Positions 45,785 to 56,184 of a stretch of 64,000 nucleotides of DNA are shown piece by piece. The stretch spans positions 3,604,277 through 3,668,276 of the forward strand of contig KL647297.1 in assembly GCA_000727475.1 (NCBI GenBank), read 5' to 3'. The stretch comes from Sarcocystis neurona (lineage: Eukaryota > Apicomplexa > Conoidasida > Eucoccidiorida > Sarcocystidae). Position 1 is the first letter of the stretch; each line of letters starts with the position of its first letter. The notes below the pieces were generated by a model that ran no database searches, was not told where the DNA came from, and saw only the letters and a program-made list of their open reading frames with translations. The position numbers and the translations under genes were made by a program.

Positions 45785-48700
45785 GTAAGCAGGACGTTTA
45801 TGGCATGCTGCAGCAAACCAGGAAATGCCTCGCAGTTACTTGTGCAGCAACCTGATACACACCGCAAAGCTGCAAAGCTGTACGGAGTTCTAGACATGCC
45901 TACGAGGTGGCTGGCAGTGAGAACGGCTCGTCGATCTACAGAGAGAAAACAGAGAGGTAAAGGGAGACGTCTACATGTGTGTGTTTGTCTGCGTTTGGAT
46001 GCCCCCTGGAGACCACGAGCAGTCGGGTGTACGTACACAGCAACTCGAAGTCACTGGGCGCCCCACACGTGCGCGCACGAAGAGGCATTGATATGCATGC
46101 GCACGTACGCGCGTATATGTATATCAGGAATGTACACATGTATATACATATGTTATATTCTGCCCACATATGTATCTACACCTACAAAGGTATACGTCTA
46201 CAGGTGTGTATATGTCTACGTGCATGTGTCTGCATGTGCTGGGGCGGTGTACGTACACCGAAGGAGACGAGGGGACGACGCACGTACGTCTTCTCCGTGG
46301 AAAAGAGCTCGAGATGCGGCTTCCGCGGGGGGGCTCAGCCACGTTGCACATCGGCACATTTCTGTGGATATGTCTGTCCTTTCATGGGAAGAATAAATAT
46401 TGCCTGCATGCGTCTTCCAGGCCGAGTAGCTCGCCAGGGCGCATGTGTTCGCCTGCGCATGCAGTCCCCCTGCGTCGTACATACGGGGTTGTAGTGGGTC
46501 GCAGTTTTTCATCATCCGCGCGCATGCACAGGTGCCTTTTCCACGTGCGTGCATGCACGTTTGTAGAGTGTGCCCCCCGGCATGCGCGCGGATAGAATAT
46601 ACCTTTTTGTTGTGCATGCGGCTCGAATAAAAGACCACCCGCGCGCATGCATGCGCGACACGTGGAGAGACGCGCGTGTATCTAGGGGTGCGTGCTTCCG
46701 CGCTGTTTGGTTTTGCCCGCCGTGAATTTCACGTGGCGGACGGTTGGTTTGCGACTCGCTTTCCTGGAGGAGAGTAGAAGAGAACCTGCGGAAGGCGTGC
46801 ATGCATCTGCTGGGCGTTGGGCCTTCCTCTATGGAAGTCGAGGTGTATCGTTTTAGAGTGCTTGCCCGTCTCGCTCTTGAGAGAGAGAAGTAATTTCGCG
46901 AGGAGCTCGGTGGACTCGGCAGGTGTTTATAGGGGCGGTCCTCGTTTGCCGTGTTCCTTCTGTGCTGCTGGCAGAAATTTTGAAGGAGGAGGCCCGCGCG
47001 CTGGACGGCTACATGTCGCGACTAAACGAGCAGCTGCACTTGTATCTCGACCAGGCAAGTCTTGTGTCTCTCTGCGCCTGCAGCAGCTGCAAGCAGCCAC
47101 CAGCAGCAGGAGCAGACAGAGATGGCGGCAGGGCCGCGTCCTCCGTCCAGCGGCAGCAGAAACAGCAGGGGGACTGCCAACGGTTCTGTGTCGGCGGGCG
47201 GCAGCCGGTCTGCATGCGGCAGCTCAAAACAGGCAGAGCGAGCAGTGCAGCAGGGAAAGGGAAGTGCGTCTGCGCTGCACACCGTGTAGCACGTGGTTTT
47301 CTTTGAAGCGGCAGCGGCGCTCTTCTGGCGAACACTTGTCTTCGCAGCAGCAACGAACGCGTCTGTCGTCCGGCGTCGCCGCGTGCGTCTGCTGCTGGGC
47401 GCCCGCGGGGATGGTGGTCAGGTGCTTTAGTTCTTTTGCCTGCCCTCCTCTCCGGTAGAAATGAAGGTGCACGCAAAGCTGCTGCTGCAGCTGCATGCAG
47501 CTGGTGCTGTCTCTCTGTCCCTCCACGTTCTCGCCGAGCTTCGACGTCAAAGCTTTTGAAGCTTCTCAGCTCACGCCTGGCTTGCAACGGGCTCCACACA
47601 GCAGCATACAGCAGCAGCACACAGCAGCACAAAGACACACAGCAGCACAAAGACACACAGCAGCACACCGACACACAGCAGCATGCAGACGCACAGCGTG
47701 TCATTCTGACGAGTTTGTCACCTCAGGAGTCGTCTTTTTAAGTGAATTGGTGCGTGCACGCGTGCGTGTGGGTAGTAGCATTACCGGTGGTGGGTGAAGG
47801 TTGCTGTCGGACGTGTATGTGCGGGAAATGGTGAGACGGGTGTCCCTCACTTCGTCCCTATGTGCGAGAACAACGGAAGAAAGTGTAGGGCGTTGTCTGT
47901 CGTTAGGGAAGAGGCGAGCTTTTGGAGGCTCCCGCTTGTGCGACGAGGCCGGCTGCAAACCGGACCCCGTTTCGTTGCTGCCTTCCTTCGACTGCCTACC
48001 AAACGTTGTCCGCGCGCAGTTTTGCCGACGCCTTTTCCTTCTGCTGCGTGACCTTGCTTCTCGTACGGAGTATCCTGTGCAGTGCTGCCTTGCAAAGGAC
48101 TGCGGCTTGCCAGCGTCAAGCGGTTCCTCGAGCGCAGCAACAGGCGTTTCGTCGTTGCTGCAGGGAGGCGGCCACCGCCTCGGCGCTCGACTGGCCGATC
48201 AGGATGCGCACGCAGGCGCATGCTGCGTCTATACGTAGATGTGTGTGGAGGTCGCCCCTGCTGGAGAACTTCCATTTCTCCTTCTGGCTCCTTGCGGGGG
48301 TTATTACTTGGTGTGCTTGCTGCATGCGTGACCAGACAGGGCGTACACACACGTATTCAGAATATACGTGTAGAGCTCGCGCTGGGGACTGCACTTTTTT
48401 GTCCCTGTTCTCCTGAGCTGAGGCACTGTACGTCTTCAGCGGACTCTCCTTTCTCTTCTTCCCCATGCATGTGCGCCCAGGGCCGCGGGCGCAGGGACTT
48501 CGACACGCAGAGCTCACCCCTCTCGTATACACACCCACCTGTGCGTCTTCCGCGCTTGTGTACGCCTCCGTGTGTCTTTGTGTGTCGGCGCTGTGCATGT
48601 ACTTCTGCATGCACTTTTCTTCTCTTCGACGGTTTTCGAGCCTTCCGCGCGATCGTCGTCTTCCTCTGTTTCCCTTCCTGTGCAGCGCATAGGCACCGGG

Positions 48701-51700
48701 AAGCAACCCGCAGAGCCGCTGCTGCCCGACCTGCAGGAGATTAACGCGCCGGACTTGATGCCCACACTGGTCCTCAACTTCGATAACGTCCTTGCCAACA
48801 TCAGCTACGACGTAATAATCTTACACACAAACGCCTACGCAGCCACTTGATCTCACACACATAGGAGGCGCTCGACGTACATATATATGTGTGTGTACTT
48901 CTGTCTGCGGAAGAGGTGTGTGTGGATGGGTCGAGAACGAGAGACGCTTTGTAGGTGGCTCTGTGCGCCGGTGTGGATGTCTGTATGCATGCGTCGTCGT
49001 ATCCCTCCTCTTCTATGCGTATATATATGTGTGGAGGTCTGTACCTGGCGGACGCGCGGGCGTTGTATACGCGGACGTTGTACAGCGATGAACGGACGTG
49101 TTTCTTGACGCTGCTGCAGGTGTCTCTGGGGCTGCGTGGCTCACGTTCGCAGAAGTAGCTGCTCACGTCTCTTGGGTGTGGGGGGGTGGGTGTGTACCTG
49201 CTTCGTCGACTCAAGCCGGCAGCTTACCCCCTTGCGATATAGACAGATCCCCTCGTATATACAGATATATATATATATATATACGTGTACGTGTATGTTC
49301 GGGTCCACCAGCGGAGAGGCATTTGTACATACACACGTTTGGTTCCCTGCGCACATGGCGCTGCAGGTTCGTGGATTCGTCGCGCGTACTCTTTTCACGT
49401 ACATGCGCTTGTGTGTGCTTCGTGCGGGTATAGAGTCGGGACTTCACGGATTCACGACGTGGACTCTTCTCTACATAGGCGTGTAGGGAATACATATGTA
49501 CACGCATGCGCATGAGATGGATGCATGCGCTCGCGTGTGTGTCGCGAAGATAATATACGTATATAAGAATGCGTGCCCAAGCGCATGGCTGCGTGGGCGT
49601 ACGTATGTGTAGATAGGAGTATTCTCAAAACTCTGTGTCACACATGCGTCTTCTGTACTTCCGTGTGTATGTGTGTGTGTGTATGGGCGCGAGTGTATGT
49701 ACACTTGAGTAGATACGTACTCTACATATTCTAGATATGTAAGAAGGGGACGGACGCCGTGACGGGCGTGTACCGGACGACTGCTGAATGTGTATGAGGG
49801 AGAAAAAAAGTTTGAACTTGCGCGCACTTCTCCCCTCGTCACTTTGCCGCACTGTCGTCCTTTCCGTCCCTGCTGCTGTGACCGTGTGGCTGCTGCTGCT
49901 GCAGTGCGTCGCTCTGTGTGTGTGTGTGTGTGAACCGGCACCCTCACTGCTCCATCGTATTCGCGGAAGTACATCTGTGTCCTCTCCAGGCGCCTTCTTC
50001 GGCGCTGCGTTGCTGCTGGTGTGGCTCCTGCTGCAGTAAAATCACTTGTGCCGTGTTGTCGCCGGGCGGCGGGGGGTATTCTGCTGGAGGCCACGTGGCG
50101 CGCTGCCATCACAGCATTGTAAATGCTCTGCAGCTACGCCCCACAGCTGCCCGGCTTCTGAACTGCTTTGAAAGGCTGTTTTACTCTTCGTTCTGCTGCT
50201 GCCTGCTGCTCCACTGCTGCTTCCCACCCTCTCCTGCTGCTGCGGCTGTCCATTTTACTGCTGCTACTGCGTCCGCTTCTTTGCTGCTGCTGCTGCTGCT
50301 GCCGGAGCTGCTTCGCGTTGCGGTGGGTGAATACTGCAGTCGTGTACTGCCGGCCCCGTCGTTGGGGGCCACACTTGCGTCTTTCGGTTTGCCGCGGTCG
50401 CAGCCGTGTGTGCCGCTGGTGGTGGGCTACAGCTGTGTCGCCTGCCGTGTGTGCGTGTGTGTGTTGCTTCTGCTGCTGCTGTTCGCGCTCGGCGGACAGC
50501 CTGTGAAGGGGTACAAGGTGCGCAAGCGGCCAGGCGTGGAGCGGTTCCTCTCTACCTTGTGCAACTTCTACGAAATTGTCATTTGGAGCAGTCATCCTTT
50601 CCCGTATATCGAAGACCTGCTGCGGACTCGCCTGGAGTGGCCCGTCACGTTCACTCTGCATCAGGAGAATATGGCTCGCAGAGGCAGCTCCCGATACCGA
50701 GTACGACTGCCTGAACTAATATGCGTTATTCGATTTGCACGTGTGAAAAGACGTACACATATATATATGTGTATGTATGTATATACAGCTACTAGATTAG
50801 TCGCATGCATACGTGTCCGCGCATGCCGTCGGTATATCTGTATGTATATGCATGCACGTGTGTGGGACACGTGTGCAGATACAAACATATCAAAGATACG
50901 CCACAGGTACGCTGTGGACTGACGTCTGCTGCCCGAGTAAAGCAGCAGAATAGAGCGAGTGCCGCTGCGGCCTGTAAGTTGACGAGGGTGCGGCAGGGCT
51001 GCCGTCCGTCATGGCCGTTTGGTGGCGTAGCGTAATAATGAGGTCTAACACATCTACAGACACGTGTATACATGTACGTCTATATTCGGGGTCAGGTGGG
51101 TGCATGCGCGGACATGTGTGTGTAGAGGTGTATCTGTATCTGTACATATATTTATGTGTGGAGACGTCTGCGTGTGGGGTGATTGACTCTTGGCTTGGTG
51201 CGCTGGGCGCCGTGCTGCTGCTGACCTAGGCGTCACGTGCGACGGCGTTGGGAGAAGCATCTTGCTAGTGCCAGCTGTTGCTGCGGCCGGTCTATGCGTC
51301 GTGCCATTGCAGTGCCGACCTGACCCTCCTCCTTGGGGTCAGTCGTCGGCGCGGCGGAAGGCGCGCGTGTGGCCCGTCTTTGCTCTTCGTTTACCGTGTG
51401 CCGCCCTTGCCACAGCGCCCGCTGGCTTCGCCGTGGGTTCTGCACTCGGGTGCGGTTGTCAAGAATGTACGCGGGCCTTTCTTTTCCTCTTTGGCTGCTG
51501 CAACTGCTGCTACTGCAACTGCTGCTACTGCAACTGCTGCTACTGCAACTGCTGCTACTGCAACTGCTGCTACTGCAACTGCTGCTACTGCAACTGCTGC
51601 TACTGCAACTGCTGCTACTGCAACTGCTGCTACTGCAACTGCTGCTACTGCAACTGATGCTACTGCAACTGATGCTACTGCAACTGCTGCTACTGCAACT

Positions 51701-53045
51701 GCTGCTACTGCAACTGATGCTACTGCAACTGCTGCTGCTGCAACTGCTGCTACTGCAACTGCTGCTGCTGCAACTGCTGCTACTGCAACTGCTGCTACTG
51801 CAACTGCTGCTACTGCAACTGCTGCTACAGCAACTGCTGCTGCTGCAGTTGGCGCTGCTGCTACTGCAGCTGCTGCTACTGCAACTGCTGCTACTGCAAC
51901 TGCTGCTGCTGCAACTATCGCTGCTGCAGCTGCTGCTGCATCGAGGGACAGCTTCTGTATCTGCCGGGGACGAGCGCTGCGTCCTTTGTGAGGTGGTTTC
52001 GTTGCTGTCGGGTGGTGGACCACGCGGTGTTGCTGCTGCTGCTCACTGCTCTCTGGTGTTGTTGCTGCGGCGCAGGATCTCTCGCGCCTTGGCCGGCGCA
52101 TGGATCGCGTCCTCTACATCGACACCGAGGCCACGTCGCTGCCGCTCGACCAACAAGAGAACTTCATCAAAGTTCCTGCCTTCCACGGTCAGTCTTTGCT
52201 GCTCGACCTGCAGGACGCGTGTACATCTGTGATTCGTTTGCGGGTGTGTCTGTCTCTTGTCGCTTGTGTAGGTGAGAGTCTGGCTTTTTTGCTGAACTGC
52301 ACGAGAATACGTTTGACTCGCAGTATACGACTACATACGTGGGCACGCACAAGCATGTGGATCCCTGCTGCGACCTACGGACAGTTGTAACGCGTGTAAC
52401 GAAGACGATTCGACTTGTGGAAGTCCCGTACGGGAAGAGTGGTAGTGCCGGGCTACTCGCACGTCCCTATACATAATGTTAACACCGACGAGGAGCTACG
52501 TGCGTATATACATATCCGTCCATATATGTATGTATGTCCGTGTGTATACGTATATACAGCGGCTAGGAAACCTGCACATACATATATATACATACATACC
52601 TACAAGATATACGTGTATTCATGTACGTCCACCTTGCGTATATATAAGTACTGGTGTAGCAAGGGAGACAGTGACAGACATACAGGTGTATGCCCATATA
52701 CACGTGTAGGTGCCGCAGTCCTGTCAGGTAGTTAAGTGCGTTTGCTTTTTCTGCTATTAAATGCCAGGGGAAGCCGAGGAGATGCTCCATGACCACGCCT
52801 TGGCAGACCTGACGGACCTTTTAATAAGCGCCGCTGTTTCTGCGGGAGATGTGCGGCTGGTGCTGCGTCGCTACGGCGGAGGAGAGGACGGACACGTAGG
52901 GCAGCGCTTTCTCTCTGAGAAGCAGCAGGCCGAGAAAAAGGCCGACCAGAGAAGAAACATTGGCCGGGTCTTCGGCTTTGGCGCCTCTCCGTCGTATTTC
53001 GAGCAGCAGCAGCTTCCCTCCGCCCACCGGTGGGAGAAGCTGTAG
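43936..53045 (+). CDS. TIM50: TIM50, mitochondrial inner-membrane import receptor (six exons)
   Basis: Exons 43936-45784, 46975-47054, 48686-48811, 50500-50700, 52076-52187 and 52768-53045 join in frame to an 881-residue protein. TIM50 passes presequence proteins from the TOM complex to the TIM23 channel. The N-terminus (Ala/Arg-rich, few acids) looks like a mitochondrial presequence. A membrane segment lies at about 584-600 (WSAWVVLGGAAALALYEAS), followed by the intermembrane-space FCP1-like domain: PTLVLNFDNVL (669-679), KVRKRPGVERFL (691 on), YEIVIWSS, DLSRLGRR, RVLYIDTEATSLPL, NFIKVPAFHG, and DVRLVLRRYG. The phosphatase DxDx(T/V) motif is replaced by NFDNV, as expected of a non-catalytic TIM50. 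About 550 Ala/Ser-rich residues before the membrane segment are unusual and come from trinucleotide expansion. An alternative start is Met6 at 43951. Confidence 0.92.
45785..46974 (+). other. TIM50: TIM50 intron 1 (1,190 bp)
   Basis: GT-AG intron. It contains two GTGTACGTACAC palindromes (46027-46038, 46247-46258) and a dense group of GCATGC motifs from 46400 to 46810. Confidence 0.85.
46400..46810. promoter_or_regulatory. Cluster of TGCATGC / GCGCATGC motifs
   Basis: At least eight GCATGC cores occur in about 400 bp (near 46406, 46457, 46523, 46551, 46581, 46614, 46646-46652 and 46799), including overlapping CGCATGCATGCG. TGCATGC is a known ApiAP2 factor motif in apicomplexan upstream regions. 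Its placement in an intron here suggests an enhancer or alternative promoter, which is inference. The core is also common elsewhere in the window. Confidence 0.45.
46975..47054 (+). CDS. TIM50: TIM50 exon 2
   Basis: It starts after acceptor GCTGCTGGCAG and encodes EILKEEARALDGYMSRLNEQ then LHLYLDQ, a coiled-coil-like segment just after the membrane anchor. The only donor that keeps the frame is the GC donor CCAG|GCAAGT. Confidence 0.85.
47055..48685 (+). other. TIM50: TIM50 intron 2 (1,631 bp, GC-AG type)
   Basis: It begins GCAAGT and ends TGTGCAG. The nearby GT at 47059-47060 would shift the frame and break the conserved continuation. It contains an 18-bp tandem repeat at 47597-47695. CAG-rich pieces near 47090-47250 read open but do not join. 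Confidence 0.75.
47597..47695. repeat. 18-bp tandem repeat (ACACAGCAGCACAAAGAC)
   Basis: About five imperfect units lie inside TIM50 intron 2, with AAAG varying to CCG or GCAG in the last copies. Confidence 0.8.
48686..48811 (+). CDS. TIM50: TIM50 exon 3
   Basis: It lies between acceptor TTCCTGTGCAG and donor TACGAC|GTAATA, 42 codons, phase 0 at both ends. It carries the start of the FCP1-like domain with the degenerate NFDNV motif. Confidence 0.92.
48812..50499 (+). other. TIM50: TIM50 intron 3 (1,688 bp)
   Basis: GT-AG intron. It is GT-rich and TA-rich in the first kilobase, then CTG-rich and pyrimidine-rich approaching the acceptor. No other gene is visible. Confidence 0.85.
50500..50700 (+). 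CDS. TIM50: TIM50 exon 4
   Basis: It lies between acceptor CGGCGGACAG and donor TACCGA|GTACGA, 67 codons, phase 0 at both ends. It contains the KRPGVERFL and FYEIVIWSSHPFPYIEDLL segments typical of TIM50. Confidence 0.92.
50701..52075 (+). other. TIM50: TIM50 intron 4 (1,375 bp) with minisatellite
   Basis: GT-AG intron joining SSRYR to DLSRL in phase 0. It contains the 15-bp minisatellite at 51494-51942. Frames through the repeat are open on both strands, but a stop lies before exon 5 in the exon 5 frame, so the tract is not coding in this model. Confidence 0.8.
51494..51942. repeat. 15-bp minisatellite, about 28-30 copies
   Basis: The unit is CTGCTACTGCAACTG. The first ten or more copies are identical; later copies carry single changes (TGCT to TGAT, CTAC to CTGC, CTGCAA to CAGCAA). 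Loss of regularity toward the 3' end suggests older copies there. Confidence 0.95.
52076..52187 (+). CDS. TIM50: TIM50 exon 5
   Basis: It starts after acceptor GCTGCGGCGCAG and ends at donor TTCCACG|GTCAGT (phase 1). It encodes DLSRLGRRMDRVLYIDTEAT then SLPLDQQENFIKVPAFH. Confidence 0.92.
52188..52767 (+). other. TIM50: TIM50 intron 5 (580 bp)
   Basis: GT-AG, phase 1. TA-rich microsatellite in the second half. Nothing else is seen. Confidence 0.85.
52768..53045 (+). CDS. TIM50: TIM50 exon 6 (C-terminus and stop)
   Basis: The acceptor TTAAATGCCAG supplies GG to complete a Gly codon. It encodes EAEEMLHDHALADLTDLLIS, DVRLVLRRYGG and a basic tail, ending at a TAG at 53043-53045. Confidence 0.9.
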
Positions 53046-55383
53046 CGGTCTCGAGGGCGGCCGCGTCTTCAGAAGCAGAGACGGATGGCATGTGGGCGGT
53101 CCCGCGACGGCTGGGGCTGGAGGGGACCGTGGAAGAGCCAAGTGGAGGGGAAAGCTCCGTCGGTAGACCTTTACACACGCGGACGAAATTCGAATGTTTA
53201 CGTGTATCTACACGTCTGTCAACGGCATCAGATACATGTGGTTATTCACGCGGTGTGGGTGTACGTGCTTTCCTCTCCGTCGTGCCCACACAGACGTGTA
53301 CACACACACAGTCCTTGGCTACGGCAGAATCGAGCAGTCCTCAACGAAGGGCTGAGGTTGACGCAGTGGCTATAATAAATAAGAATTGACTACCGCAAAC
53401 GACCCGTTGCCACGCCGACCTTTTGGCAGATCGCAACTTTCTGGACGCGACCGACGCATTCGCTTGCGAGCCTCCCCCTCCTGTACAGCCGCTGGGCTGC
53501 GCTTGCACTCCAGCACAGAAGGTCTACGCATCTCCTGTACGAAAAGAAGATGCTGAACACTTACGAGGAGGTGAAGCTCCACGTCACTTCATATAGCCTG
53601 CCAGCGTCCTCCTCATCACGGGGAAACTAGAGGCACGCGGCTGTGCTCTAATACCAAACAACGAAGCGACGAGTTCCTTCAAGAATTGCCGACTCTTTTG
53701 ACTGACGCAGCGTTCTTAGCCGTCGGCCCTGTTAAGCCAGTTGTGAGTAGCTGCAACGATACGTGCACGGCGGCACGCATATTTATGTACTAACAATAGA
53801 TATGTATACATGCATGCACTCGCCCCCATGCGTAGGAGTATATCGCTCAAAATAGTCAGCAGCAACTGCAGCTGCGGACGTCACCTTACGGATGTATTTG
53901 TCCGTATACGTCTCTCTGGAGACAGAGAGAGAAAGAGAGAGAGCGCAAGCGTAATATCTGTGTGGGTGATGGTGAAATTGTACGCTGCGGTGGTAGACCG
54001 TGCAGGTCCACTGTCATTCTGTGAGTAAATCTGTGTGCAGGATCCAGCGCACCTCTTCTCGTGCTGCGTCAGGAAAGACATCATACATCCGAGTGATACA
54101 GAAGAAACGTTGTGCTTCGTGCGATTCTCTCTCCGCCACATGAATCCTACAAATAGGCGTCTACGTACGTACGTATGTACGTCTATGTAGGTGAACAAGT
54201 TGGAAGCACGTATAGTTATGCGAGCGCGCAGACCCACTTACACAAGTATAGCGTACGTAGATAGCTGACGTATGCGCGTGTCTGCCAGTCGTAGTGTGTG
54301 CCCCGGCAGACTTCCACCTGCTACTGAACACATGCGTATTCACATACGTATACATACCGATAATGTGGAGTTGCCCCCTTCTTAGCGCTTTCGGCTGATC
54401 ACGTGTGGATACGGATGCACAGTGAGAAGGCGCCATGTTCTAAATGACGGGGTGAATCCACTGACAACATCCCTGAAGTTTGAGCAAGCCGTTCATGTGT
54501 CTGCCATACCTCCACAGAGGGAGCTGGAAGACAAAGCGGCTACTGCGTGCAGGTATTGGCCTAGGACTGAATCCTACTTGATTATATGTCCATATATATA
54601 TATACATGTATATACGTCCATACGTACATACATAAATACATACATATATACGTACATGCTAAACGTCGCTTTTAGTATCGAGTATATGTGTGTGTGGCGC
54701 ACAACACCACTCTCGGGATTTCTGTTTGGGTCATACTTTCTTCCGTAGCGTTAGCCGCAGGTGAGGGGATCAGCAACGCCACATACGGGGAAAGTTACTT
54801 GTTCATTCTTCCTCAGTTACGTAGCATTAGAGTCTGTGTCATGTGTGCACGAGCGTACACGCTCGTCTTGATTTTGTATCATTACGACTGTTCTGCAACT
54901 AAAAAAGTAGACGCCAGCGTACATGGATATGTCGTGTAAGATACCTTTGCACGGGTCTGCCACAGCCATGGTGTGCGGGACCGCTGGCTGCCGTTTCAAG
55001 TCGTCGCAGTTTTTCTGCGTGCAAACATTTAGCCGCCCTCAACCGTTTGTGAAAAGTGGAAGAGCCACCGTAATCAGATGGCTGTGGTTCCTCAAAGAAG
55101 AGGTGATATGCACCTTAAAAGCAGGTCGTGTGCGATTGTCTTTGACGAAGGTGTTGGCCTACAGTTACCGTTGTGGATCCACGTATGCCTCTTTATATAC
55201 AGGAAAAAGGAGGACGAGACATTTACAGGCACGCCTACTCGTAGGGGAGATGTGGTAGGCTAAGGTGAACACGTGTACATAAAAGCTTGCGGCTTCGCTG
55301 CCAGCCAGACAGCTAGATATGTGTACGTGTATGTGTGAGACCACACATGGTGTGTCAGCCAGAGACTGCGTTCCTGGACAGTT
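53046..55383. other. Gene-poor region downstream of TIM50
   Basis: It should hold the TIM50 3' UTR. Two plus-strand open stretches are noted but not called as genes. One is at 53381-53632 (RPVATPTFWQIATFWTRPTH, ending with stop at 53630, no early ATG). The other is a 111-codon frame at 54923-55258, which contains WLWFLKEEVICTLKAGRVRL. Codon composition differs from the CAG-rich exons around, and neither resembles a family I recognise. Confidence 0.5.
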
Positions 55384-55578
55384 CGCTGAGCCTCTGTATT
55401 GTGCAACTATCATGGCCTGTCTCTGCGCTTCCGCCGTGGTGCCTTTGGTAGCGGAGTGGCTCCTGCGGCTGAAAGCAGGGTAGCAGGTCCTGCAGCAGTA
55501 CTCACTGCTCTGGATACTTGATCAGTTGGCCGGTTGTCGCTGATGCTGACGGCTTGCCGCCGGTGTGCGACAGCGTGC
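55384..55578. repeat. Inverted repeat, left arm (195 bp)
   Basis: This arm is nearly identical, in reverse complement, to 55990-56184. It begins CGCTGAGCCTCTGTATTGTG and ends at CGACAGCGTGC. Only a few mismatches are seen (for example GATGCTGACG against GGTGCTGACG). Both arms have the same length without visible indels. Confidence 0.92.
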
Positions 55579-55989
55579 GTGCGCTTTCAGAGCACGCTGC
55601 TCCTGTTCTTGCTATTCAAGACAAGCATCGCTGCCCATCCGAGCAGTTTCTTCGACTTTCTACGCTGCGCTCGATTAGTATATACGTATGCACGTAGCTC
55701 TCTCCCAGAGCAGGGAGGGACGTTTCGCTTTATTCTGCATACATGCAGCGTCGCTGCGTAGACTCACCTGTGAACAGTGGAGGAAGTGTTCTTGAAGTTG
55801 TGTTCACCGGATGTGCAATTTGCATGTCGAAATACGGAGACACGTCACCTCCCCCTTACTTGTGACTTCTCATAGAACCTGTGCACTTCTTTAAGGAGCG
55901 AAGGATGTCTTGCGTATGCCTCTTCCAGCAACAAAGTCGACAGTAGAAGAACCAATACTTCAGCTTTCCGGCCACTGGTGCAACGCTGT
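55579..55989. other. Spacer of the inverted repeat (411 bp)
   Basis: Mixed-composition sequence between the two arms, with no convincing gene or transposase-like frame. The boundary sequences next to each arm differ, so the homology stops sharply. Confidence 0.6.
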
Positions 55990-56184
55990 GCACGCTGTCG
56001 CACACAGGCGGCAAGCCGTCAGCACCAGCGACAACCGGCCAACTGATCAAGTATCCAGAGCAGTGAGTACTGCTGCAGGACCTGCTACCCTGCTTTCAGC
56101 CGCAGGAGCCACTCCGCTACCAAAGGCACCACGGCGGAAGCGCAGAGACAGGCCATGATAGTTGCACAATACAGAGGCTCAGCG
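55990..56184. repeat. Inverted repeat, right arm (195 bp)
   Basis: Reverse-complement partner of 55384-55578. It ends GAGGCTCAGCG. The pair could fold into a long hairpin if transcribed. Possible origins are a foldback (MITE-like) element or a local inverted duplication. No target-site duplication was recognised. Confidence 0.92.

Noticed and set aside
47059..47060. GT donor for TIM50 exon 2
   Set aside because: Using it shifts the frame so that the conserved exon 3 sequence is lost. The GC donor at 47055 keeps it.
51278..52232. Long Ala/Thr or Leu/Gln open frames through the 15-bp minisatellite, on both strands
   Set aside because: They are pure repeat translations within an intron of a well-supported TIM50 gene, and the frame matching exon 5 stops before it.
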